NCBI GenBank assembly: GCA_029213005.1 | Contig: JARGPI010000007.1 | Span: 1-64,000 of the forward strand | Source: Verrucomicrobiales bacterium | GTDB lineage: Bacteria; Verrucomicrobiota; Verrucomicrobiia; Verrucomicrobiales; DEV007 | Reading direction: 5' to 3' | DNA length: 64,000 bases | Part shown: positions 27,721 through 33,742 of the stretch, piece after piece | Layout: each line of letters starts with the position of its first letter | Numbering within the stretch: position 1 is the stretch's first letter | The notes under the pieces: generated by a model | Databases searched by the model: none | Told to the model about the DNA's origin: nothing | Seen by the model: the letters and a program-made list of their open reading frames with translations, nothing else | Made by a program: the position numbers and the translations under genes

Positions 27721-27756
27721 TGGGAACGCATCGGTTAAGTTCGGCTGCGATTCCCA
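27721..27756 (+). terminator. Bulged hairpin after murJ
   Basis: TGGGAACGCA (27721-27730) pairs with TGCGATTCCCA (27746-27756) with one bulged base, two bases after the murJ stop. There is no T tract. It may end the murJ transcript. Confidence 0.3.
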
Positions 27757-27769
27757 AACGAACGATTTG

Positions 27770-28164
27770 ATGGAAGAAACGCCGAAATTGAGGTATTGTA
27801 GGGTGTGTCCCAGAACTCGTCAGAGCCATCAAAAGATCAGCCGAAGAAAATCACTCCTATCCGCTTGATTCCTTCTACGACCGATTACGCAACCTTTGTG
27901 CGGCGAACTTCACAGGTGATGCAAGTGACCGGACCCGCCTCGCAAAAGAAGAAGCCAAACAAGCTGTTGATGTCGCTCGCGAGATTGAAATCTTAGAATC
28001 GCCGGCACTTACCTGGGAGGATTTCCGAAAGGAAACTTTAGATACCCACGTCGGCACCGAACATCTCGTCGATTTCTCTCCCGCCAGTGAAGCGGTCATC
28101 AAAGTCACGATCCCTCCGAAATTCGGTCTTATCCCGTACGTGGCAACGAGAGAGCGTCCCAACC
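27770..28164 (+). pseudogene. Frameshifted, truncated gene remnant (kinase-like N-terminal part)
   Basis: The ATG at 27770 begins MEETPKL. The frame then hits problems within a few codons, while another frame from 27792 onward is open for 148 codons and reads as real protein (ELVRAIKRSAEENHSYPL, then LAKEEAKQAVDVAREIEILE, GTEHLVDFSPASEAVIKVT). A single extra base near 27791 would join them into one start. The open frame has no start codon of its own. The GTEHLVDF/VIKVTIPP region recalls the ATP-binding lobe of putative polyvalent protein kinases of phage-like elements; this is tentative. Protein-like sequence ends at about 28164, where a tandem repeat begins, so the 3' part is lost. Confidence 0.55.
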
Positions 28165-28414
28165 TTCATCGGTTTTCGCCGGGGCTGTTGCGGAAGAACG
28201 CCCAAAGGACGTGTCTACGAGAGCGAAGCAGGTAGCGACGCCCTTTGGGCGTCCGATTCATCGGTTACGGGCCGGGGTTGTTGCGGAAGAACGTCCAAAG
28301 GACGTGTCTACGAGGTCGAAGCCGGTAGTGACGCCCTTTGGGCGTCCGTTTCATCGGTTTCCGCCGGGGTTGATGCGGAAGAACGTCCAAAGGACGTGTC
28401 TACGAGAGCGAAGC
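28165..28414. repeat. Tandem 92/93-bp repeat with paired hairpins (2.7 copies)
   Basis: Units begin TTCATCGGTT at 28165, 28257 and 28350, so the period is 92 then 93 bp, with a partial third copy. Each unit has the hairpin ACGTCC-AAA-GGACGT (28291-28305 and 28383-28397; one mismatch in the first copy at 28198-28212) and a second, ACGCCC-TTT-GGGCGT (28238-28252 and 28331-28345). It interrupts the remnant gene upstream. Short GC hairpins with AAA/TTT loops resemble REP sequences, but the arm sequences differ from the family at 30.7-32.1 kb. Confidence 0.75.
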
Positions 28415-28520
28415 CTTTACGGAGAATAAGCTGAAATCCAATCTTCGTTGACATAATTTGATTGCAAACCTTCGAGATCTTTTTAGACTCCACCGGAGTT
28501 GTTTGACTCTGCTTTGCCAT

Positions 28521-28880
28521 ATGACACTTTCGAAACTTTTTACTCTCGGGCTCATCACACTGTTTATTGCCGGATGTACCACGCAAACCAGTCTGGAGAC
28601 CAAAAAGGCGAAGCCTAAGACGAAACCCAAGACTCATACGAAGAGCAAGCCGGCTTCTTCCTCCAAATTGGAGATGCACGGATTTCCCGGCTGGTTGGCG
28701 GATGGAGCAAAAATTCAGAAGGAACCCAAGCCTGTGGCTCCAGTCCCGGGCTTTGTTCCTTTGCAGCGCGAAAGCGGTCCGGTTCGTTTTGAGATGGAGT
28801 TGGGTAAGACCGCTCAGGAAAACGCCAAGCGCAAGCCTTCGAAGCGAAATCTGAAAATCAAAGAGCAATACTCCCGGTAG
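28521..28880 (+). CDS. Small lysine-rich lipoprotein, unknown
   Basis: A 119-residue protein with a lipoprotein signal (LFTLGLITLFIAGCTTQ; Cys as lipidation site), followed by a Lys/Pro/Thr-rich basic stretch and a short globular C-terminus. No family is recognised. The start is the ATG that gives the signal peptide; 21 codons upstream remain open but look non-coding. The stop overlaps the first of two hairpins. Confidence 0.6.
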   Translation: MTLSKLFTLGLITLFIAGCTTQTSLETKKAKPKTKPKTHTKSKPASSSKLEMHGFPGWLADGAKIQKEPKPVAPVPGFVPLQRESGPVRFEMELGKTAQENAKRKPSKRNLKIKEQYSR

Positions 28881-28907
28881 TATTGTTCAGCCCCGAAATC
28901 TTCGGGG
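28866..28907 (+). terminator. Double hairpin at the end of the lipoprotein gene
   Basis: CAATACT-N6-AGTATTG (28866-28885) spans the stop codon, and CCCCGAA-ATC-TTCGGGG (28891-28907) follows 5 bases later. Both are perfect 7-bp stems. No T tract follows, so termination is likely but unproven. Confidence 0.45.
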
Positions 28908-28989
28908 TGCACCGCCCCCGCGTTTGTCCGACCAGCGCGATACGTTTGGTTCACGGAAAAAGTCGTGTTTCCGAATAGCCTGAAGAGGT

Positions 28990-29328
28990 CCATCCTTTCC
29001 TGCTTGATTATATAGGGAAGAGTATGATCCTGTCAGGTAGTGAATTCTTTAACCCGAGTACAGTTGTCCCACCATTCGCGTCAATCGACGCAGGGCCAGA
29101 TCCGTACCCGTTTTCACCGACTTAAAGCCTACCGGGCTTAAGCGGGCTGCCTTTTATCTTTTGGTAAGCCCGGGATTATCATCCATTCCCAACATGCAGG
29201 ACAACTATATCTGTCCCTAATCGCAGAGGGAAACTGACACCAGCCTCCGCCTTCGGGAGCTGAACGATTTCTATACTTTGGATTGCTACAATCAGGCATT
29301 TCAGAGTTCGGCACTCTCGTGCCTTTTT
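28990..29328 (+). ncRNA. Candidate structured RNA or leader ending in an intrinsic terminator
   Basis: This gene-free stretch has nested inverted repeats consistent with a folded RNA: AGTTGTCC (29062-29069) with GGACAACT (29199-29206) encloses hairpin GCGTC-AATC-GACGC (29078-29091) and CCGGGCTTA (29132-29140) with TAAGCCCGG (29165-29173). A local hairpin, CTTAA(A)GCC (29121-29129) with GGCTTAAG (29135-29142), competes with the last pairing. The region ends in a textbook terminator at 29310. It is either a small RNA or a regulatory leader of the TraR/DksA gene 22 bp further. I do not match it to RNase P, tmRNA, SRP or 6S RNA. The 5' end is a guess. Confidence 0.4.
29310..29328 (+). terminator. 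Intrinsic terminator upstream of the TraR/DksA-type gene
   Basis: GGCAC-TCTC-GTGCC followed directly by five T is a perfect intrinsic terminator on the plus strand. It lies upstream, not downstream, of the neighbouring coding gene (start 29351), so it must end a transcript that begins in the gene-free region before it or attenuate the gene after it. Confidence 0.7.
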
Positions 29329-29350
29329 ACAAAATCAAAACACTATATCT

Positions 29351-29731
29351 ATGACAAAAATATCAAGCGAAACCCTGACACTGGAAAACTCATCGGCTTT
29401 GCCGACCATCGACCAATTAATCGACCTGGAGGTAACCATTCATGAAGAGATCGAAACTCTTAACGGGGAGATTGAAACCTCCCGTCTCGAAATCGAGGCA
29501 ATTTCACCGGAGACCTCGATCGGGCAGCATTCGAGAAATTCGGTGATCCAAATGTATGAAATGGCCGTTGCCGGACTGCGGCGTCGGGAACAGCGGCTCG
29601 CAGCACTGGAAGCTGCTCTCGAACGGATGGATGAGGGCGAATTCGGCAACTGTGAGATATGTCATCAAGGCATCGCCTGGGCTCGGCTCGAGGTTCAGCC
29701 GGAGGCGTTACGCTGCAGTCGCTGTGCATAA
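29351..29731 (+). CDS. TraR/DksA family zinc-finger protein
   Basis: A 126-residue protein with a coiled-coil N-terminal half (residues 20-95, Glu-rich) and a C4 zinc finger C101-x2-C104-x17-C122-x2-C125 of the DksA/TraR type. DksA relatives insert the coiled coil into the secondary channel of RNA polymerase to alter initiation. The coiled-coil tip here has no obvious DxxDxA motif, so equivalence to DksA is unproven. An intrinsic terminator just upstream may attenuate expression. Confidence 0.85.
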   Translation: MTKISSETLTLENSSALPTIDQLIDLEVTIHEEIETLNGEIETSRLEIEAISPETSIGQHSRNSVIQMYEMAVAGLRRREQRLAALEAALERMDEGEFGNCEICHQGIAWARLEVQPEALRCSRCA

Positions 29732-29769
29732 TTGTGGCGTGAGCGGTGGAGTGCCGTAAGGTTTGCCTT

Positions 29770-30684
29770 ATGGATTTTGCCGTTCAGTCATTTGCTGATA
29801 TCACCGGGGAGAAAATCGAAGCGGCGACCGATCGCATTCGAGGAGTAATGCCGGAAAGTCCCGATGTCGTAATCGACGGAGTGCTGGCGAAGCTCGAGAA
29901 TCGAAATCTCACCGGCGCGTTTAAAATCCGGGGTGGTTTAATCTATTTCGATTGGTTGAAACGCGCTATGCCGGAGGTCGCGTCGGTGGTTACGGCGACA
30001 CGGGGGAATCACGGACAAAGTGTCGCCTTTTCATCCGCCCGGTCCGGATTGCCCTGTCGGATATTTGTTCCTCACGGGAATAGCGAAATCAAGAATGAGG
30101 CGATGCGTAAATTGGGAGCGGAGGTGGTAGAGCAAGGCGCCGATTTTGCCGACGCGATGGATCTAGCGAAACGTGAGGCGGATTGCAGCGGGGCGCACTT
30201 TGTTCCATCATTCGATTGGAAATTGGTTTTGGGAGTGTCGACCTATAGTTATGAATTGCTGTCGAAACATTCTGGTATCGAGACGCTATATATACCGATA
30301 GGTTTGGGTTCCGGAATTTGCGGAGCGATAGCAGCCCGGAACGCGCTGGGTTTGCGAACCCGGATTATCGGGGTGGTGGCAGAAAGGGCGCCTGCCTACG
30401 CAGAATCATTCGCCGCAGGGCGGTTGATTGAAGGTCGCGATATACCGGATACCATCGCTGATGGAGTCGCCTGTCGAGTGCCGAACCCGGAGAGTTTTGC
30501 CGTGATTCGGGAACAGGTGGAAGAGGTTGTGAGCGTGAGTGAAGAGGAGATCAACGCGGCGATGAGCGAGATTTTAGAGAAGTCGGGTGAAAGAGCGGAA
30601 GGTGCCGGCGCGATTGCTTACGCGGCCTGGAAAAAGCGGCGTGAGAGTAGTGCAGCGGTGATTGTCAGTGGGGGAAATGTTTGA
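29770..30684 (+). CDS. Threonine/serine dehydratase-like PLP enzyme
   Basis: A 304-residue fold-type II PLP enzyme. The cofactor lysine is K52 in LTGAFKIRGG, the substrate loop is ATRGNHGQSVAF, and the phosphate-binding loop is GLGSGICGA. This matches the threonine dehydratase / serine racemase group that lacks the C-terminal ACT regulatory domain, so a catabolic rather than feedback-controlled role is more likely. I chose the ATG preceded by TAAGG. It is 38 bp after the TraR/DksA gene and is followed by the REP region. Confidence 0.85.
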   Translation: MDFAVQSFADITGEKIEAATDRIRGVMPESPDVVIDGVLAKLENRNLTGAFKIRGGLIYFDWLKRAMPEVASVVTATRGNHGQSVAFSSARSGLPCRIFVPHGNSEIKNEAMRKLGAEVVEQGADFADAMDLAKREADCSGAHFVPSFDWKLVLGVSTYSYELLSKHSGIETLYIPIGLGSGICGAIAARNALGLRTRIIGVVAERAPAYAESFAAGRLIEGRDIPDTIADGVACRVPNPESFAVIREQVEEVVSVSEEEINAAMSEILEKSGERAEGAGAIAYAAWKKRRESSAAVIVSGGNV

Positions 30685-30713
30685 GGGTTAAGGCGGTGAA
30701 TAGCTTGGTTCCG

Positions 30714-30805
30714 GTGTCCCTTCAGGACACAAATTATTTTACATTGGAACCAGAATTTCAATCCGGGGAATTGAGTATCAAATAAGATGCGTCCTGAAGG
30801 GACGC
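30714..30805. repeat. Inverted pair of short REP hairpins
   Basis: GTGTCC-CTTCA-GGACAC (30714-30730) and GCGTCC-TGAAG-GGACGC (30789-30805) are the same hairpin in opposite orientation, including a complementary loop. A T/C change in one arm is matched by A/G in the other arm, a compensatory change that keeps the stem. The 58 bp between them hold nothing else recognisable. Confidence 0.65.
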
Positions 30806-30824
30806 CGACGTCGCCGCAAAAAGT

Positions 30825-31003
30825 ATCCCGAAGGGATTTTGTAACCCAGGCCGGGGTTGCGACAGCTACCCCGGTAATACGGAAGGAAAAAGAGAATCTA
30901 CCCGAAGGGGTTGCGCAACCCTTTCAGGGTTAATTTTGTGTTTACCGGGTGATCCCAGGGTAGCTTCGCAACCCTGGGCTGTGATACAAAAGCCCGTTGG
31001 GCT
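30825..31003. repeat. Transposase-free REPIN-like element (two inverted hairpin modules)
   Basis: Module A carries ATCCC-GAA-GGGAT (30825-30837), CCGGGGT-N10-ACCCCGG (30851-30874) and ACCC-GAA-GGGGT near 30900. Module B is its mirror: AACCC-TTTCA-GGGTT (30917-30931), CCCAGGGT-N9-ACCCTGGG (30954-30978) and AGCCC-GTT-GGGCT (30991-31003). They meet at the perfect palindrome GGGTTGCGCAACCC (30908-30921). Outside them, GCAAAAAGTAT and ATACTTTTTGC extend the inverted repeat to about 30804-31036. The design is that of the modules around the transposase at 31518, so this looks like a non-autonomous copy. Confidence 0.75.
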
Positions 31004-31376
31004 TTGGGAGTTGCACGGAATACTTTTTGCGTCGGCATCTAACGCCGGAAACGTTTGGCTATTCCCCTGAAATATTTTGTCGCAGTCGATCCACCCCGAA
31101 ATTACGAATTTCCGTGATCCGGTTTGGAAATGATTTAATCGCTTTACGATCAGGGGATTGTTTTTCGATATCGATCGCCGATTGTATTCCGGGTTCGGTT
31201 GTGTAAAATAAAAAATGACCACTGCGGGTGCTCTCGGTCACCTTATCGCCGGGATCGAGGGGCGGCGCCGAAATTCGTGTCGAAAACCGAAATATCCCGT
31301 AGTCTCGGACTCGATCGAGGCATATCGGTTGTCAGGGATTCGGCATATCGCCGGAAACAATTTTGCCGCTTTCTAT
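31004..31376. other. Spacer between the REPIN-like element and the RAYT element
   Basis: No convincing gene. Two related segments occur in the same orientation: CGGCAT at 31033 followed by CGCCGGAAAC, and CGGCATATCGCCGGAAAC at 31341, each lying beside a hairpin module. They may be outer parts of the repeat family. The open reading frame 31215-31469 runs through hairpins and is not believed. Confidence 0.4.
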
Positions 31377-31466
31377 ATCCCAAAGGGATTATGGAACTCA
31401 GCCCGGGGTTGTGAAGCTACCCCGGGTGCCCGGTTCAACCACCATAATTCAATCCTAAAGGGATTG
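31377..31466. repeat. Left 90-bp triple-hairpin module of the RAYT element
   Basis: Three hairpins in order: ATCCC-AAA-GGGAT (31377-31389), CCCGGGGT-N9-ACCCCGGG (31402-31426) and CAATCC-TAAAG-GGATTG (31450-31466). The module is 90 bp long and is repeated in mirror order downstream of the transposase at 31994-32083. Confidence 0.8.
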
Positions 31467-31517
31467 TGAAACCGCATCTTCTCCTTGATTCGCCGAACGA
31501 TGGATAAATGGTAAACA

Positions 31518-31973
31518 ATGCCCCAATCGCTCGACCAGGTATACCTCCACACAATTTTCTCTACCAAAGATCGATATCCATTTTTCCAAAACCCGGAGCT
31601 GCAAAGGGATTTGCATGCTTATCTCGCCAGTGTCAGTAACGAATTGAAGTGCAACGCGATCAAAGTTGGCGGAGTCGCCGACCACGTGCATTTGTTAACC
31701 CGGCTTCCACGCACCATTACGATAGCCGATTTCGTAAAGGAAACCAAACGGGTCAGCAGTCTGTGGCTCCACGAACGGGGCGATGCCTGGAGCGCCTTTC
31801 ACTGGCAGGCCGGGTATGGTGTGTTTTCGGTTTCAGCGTCGAATGTTCCGCAGGTAGAAAAATATATAGCCGGGCAAACGGAGCATCATCGAGCGGTGAC
31901 ATTTCAGGATGAATATCGGGAGTTTTTGAATCGCCACGGGGTGGAATTCGATGAGAGGTATGTGTGGGATTGA
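31518..31973 (+). CDS. REP-associated tyrosine transposase (IS200/Y1-like, HUH)
   Basis: A 151-residue single-domain Y1 transposase. The metal-binding HUH motif is H56-V-H58 in VADHVHLL, the catalytic tyrosine is Y116 in VEKYIAGQ with Q120 nearby, and WQAGYGVFSVS is the usual block between them. The length matches IS200-type TnpA. It would nick and rejoin single-stranded DNA at the hairpins that flank it. All key residues are intact, so it may be active. No TnpB partner is present. Confidence 0.9.
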   Translation: MPQSLDQVYLHTIFSTKDRYPFFQNPELQRDLHAYLASVSNELKCNAIKVGGVADHVHLLTRLPRTITIADFVKETKRVSSLWLHERGDAWSAFHWQAGYGVFSVSASNVPQVEKYIAGQTEHHRAVTFQDEYREFLNRHGVEFDERYVWD

Positions 31974-31993
31974 TTGGCGAATCCGCGATTTCG

Positions 31994-32083
31994 CAATCCC
32001 TTCAGGATTGATTGACGGGTTGATTAAGTTCCCGGGGTAGCCTGTCGGCAACCCCGGGCTACGTTGCTTAATCCCTTTGGGAT
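31994..32083. repeat. Right 90-bp triple-hairpin module of the RAYT element
   Basis: CAATCC-CTTCA-GGATTG (31994-32010), CCCGGGGT-N12-ACCCCGGG (32031-32058) and ATCCC-TTT-GGGAT (32071-32083) mirror the left module. Outer loops AAA and TTT are complementary, as expected for inverted copies. Confidence 0.8.
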
Positions 32084-32115
32084 ACTCGGGAGAGGGATTC
32101 GCTACTGTAGAAATT

Positions 32116-33618
32116 CTAATAATCCGCTCCCGACAAACTCTGTAGTACGGACTCCTGCCAGGTGCGGAGATCGGTTTTCATCTGTTCGACTATCTTTGGT
32201 TCCGATTCGGATAGGTTTTTCTTTTCTGCGGAATCGGCGCGGATGTCGAATAGCTCGACCCCGGAACCTTTCTTTCCGTCGATGATGAGCTTATACTGAT
32301 TCCCGAGCATGACTCTGGAACCGTTGTAGTCGGCTTCGGTGATGGGTGGCTGCTCGTAGTTCTTGAAATTTCGGGTCAATATATCGCCCATATATTTGAC
32401 TAGTGGTGTGGTGCCTTCCTGTAGTTCGGGATCGATATAGGGAACGGGGGCGGGTTTAGCGTTACTTAGGTTTTTCACGTCGTAGCTCCAGAAAAATATG
32501 GGTTGAGGGCGTTGGGTTATTTTGCCTTCAAACAATGGGGCCAGACTGATACCGTCGAGGGGGCGCTTCGGCGGGATGGCTCCGCCGAACGCACAGAGGG
32601 TGGGTAATATATCACTGGTCACGGCGTTCACTTCGCTGACGCGATGACTCCCGATTTTCTTTGGCCACTCAATCACACCGGGGACGCGGATGCCGCCTTC
32701 ATACATATAGGCTTTTTCGGCACGGAACGGGGTGGTGGCGCGTCCGGCACTGCGGGGCGCTCCGTTGTCGCCGCAATACCATAGCAGGGTGTTCTCTTTG
32801 AGCCCTTTGGCTGTCAGTTCGTCTCTGAGGGTTCCGATGGCGCGGTCCATAGCGGTGATCTCGGCATAACGTTCCTGTAAGACGTCGCGGAGGGGGCGAC
32901 TCACGGGCCGTCCGGTCTCCATAGAGGTGAGCTTCACTTTGCGGTCGGCTAACTCTGCGGGGAGGTCGGCGTAGAGATCAAGGTCTTCTTTTAACCCGCT
33001 GTAGGGTTCGTGGGGGGAGCCGAACCAGACGACGGCGAGGAAGGGCATTTCGCGATTGGTCGCGTCTTTGATGAAATCGAGGGTGGCGTCGATGGTGACC
33101 TTTGAGCCTTCGCCTTCGATAACTTCCGGGGCGGCTCCGTTGCGGGAAAAGGCGGGGTTCATTTCATAAAAATTGTCGTGGGAAACGTAGTGATGAAATC
33201 CCATCGCTTTCGGGTTGGTCGGGGACTCGGCTTTGACTGGCCCAAGATGCCATTTTCCAAAATGCCCGCAGTAGTAACCCGCATCGCTGAGAAGGTGTGC
33301 GATGGTGGTCTCGTCGGGTCGGATCGACCAGCCGGGGGTGAAGGTACCATACCGGTTGGGGTGCCGTCCGGTTAGAAAACTGCCCCGGGTCGGGGAGCAG
33401 GAGGGGTGGGCGGCGTAGAAATGATCGAGCTGAAGTCCGTTTGCCGCCATTTCGTCGAGAACCGGGGTTTTCAGATAAGGATGCCCGTTGTAGCCGGTTT
33501 CGCTCCAGCCGTGATCGTCGCCCATGAGCAGGATGATGTTGGGCCGGTCTTCGGCATTTCCTGTTGATCCTAAAGCTGATAGCAGGGTAATGATGGTAAG
33601 TAAAAAACGCGTCGGCAT
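32116..33618 (-). CDS. Exported sulfatase (type I, formylglycine-dependent)
   Basis: A 500-residue arylsulfatase-family enzyme with a signal peptide (RFLLTIITLLSALGSTGNA). The metal-binding Asp pair is D34-D35 (LMGDDHG) and the active-site motif is C74-S-P-T-R78 followed by GSFLTGR; the Cys must be converted to formylglycine by a maturase not seen here. FGKWHLG and the C-terminal sulfatase region are present. The substrate is probably a sulfated polysaccharide or its oligosaccharides. It is divergent from the cytochrome/DUF1549 gene across 124 bp. Confidence 0.93.
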   Translation of the reverse strand: MPTRFLLTIITLLSALGSTGNAEDRPNIILLMGDDHGWSETGYNGHPYLKTPVLDEMAANGLQLDHFYAAHPSCSPTRGSFLTGRHPNRYGTFTPGWSIRPDETTIAHLLSDAGYYCGHFGKWHLGPVKAESPTNPKAMGFHHYVSHDNFYEMNPAFSRNGAAPEVIEGEGSKVTIDATLDFIKDATNREMPFLAVVWFGSPHEPYSGLKEDLDLYADLPAELADRKVKLTSMETGRPVSRPLRDVLQERYAEITAMDRAIGTLRDELTAKGLKENTLLWYCGDNGAPRSAGRATTPFRAEKAYMYEGGIRVPGVIEWPKKIGSHRVSEVNAVTSDILPTLCAFGGAIPPKRPLDGISLAPLFEGKITQRPQPIFFWSYDVKNLSNAKPAPVPYIDPELQEGTTPLVKYMGDILTRNFKNYEQPPITEADYNGSRVMLGNQYKLIIDGKKGSGVELFDIRADSAEKKNLSESEPKIVEQMKTDLRTWQESVLQSLSGADY

Positions 33619-33742
33619 ACCGGTAAACTGCTATGGTTTGAGGCGAAGTAAAAATGACGTTTTCGAGTTTTTTACTTAATCATAGCATCTCGCGATCGTG
33701 TGCCTTGTGCCTCCGCGCCCTAATCTTTAGGGTTTACGGATT

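Larger units (their letters stand above)
31377..32083 (+). mobile_element. RAYT/REP element: IS200-like transposase between mirrored hairpin modules
   Basis: A 707-bp unit formed by two 90-bp inverted modules (31377-31466 and 31994-32083) around one HUH transposase gene. Each module has the same three hairpins in opposite order, with 12 bp between the outer and middle hairpins on both sides. This is the arrangement expected of a REP-associated tyrosine transposase locus. Whether the whole unit moves is unknown. Confidence 0.75.

Noticed and set aside
28087..28434. Overlapping open frames with repeated RRGCCGRT-type strings
   Set aside because: They are translations of the 92/93-bp tandem repeat and cross the end of the broken gene.
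28814..28993. 59-codon minus-strand frame preceded by AGGAAAGG
   Set aside because: Despite a good ribosome-binding site it overlaps the lipoprotein gene and both hairpins, and the product resembles nothing known.
30866..31222. Minus-strand open frame of 118 codons
   Set aside because: It reads through REP hairpins, has no ribosome-binding site and its GCEATLG-like string is simply the translated repeat; the same happens on the plus strand at 31215-31469.
27770..32083. Prophage or genomic island call
   Set aside because: There is one kinase-like remnant, repeats and a RAYT, but no integrase, structural phage gene, tRNA or attachment repeats.
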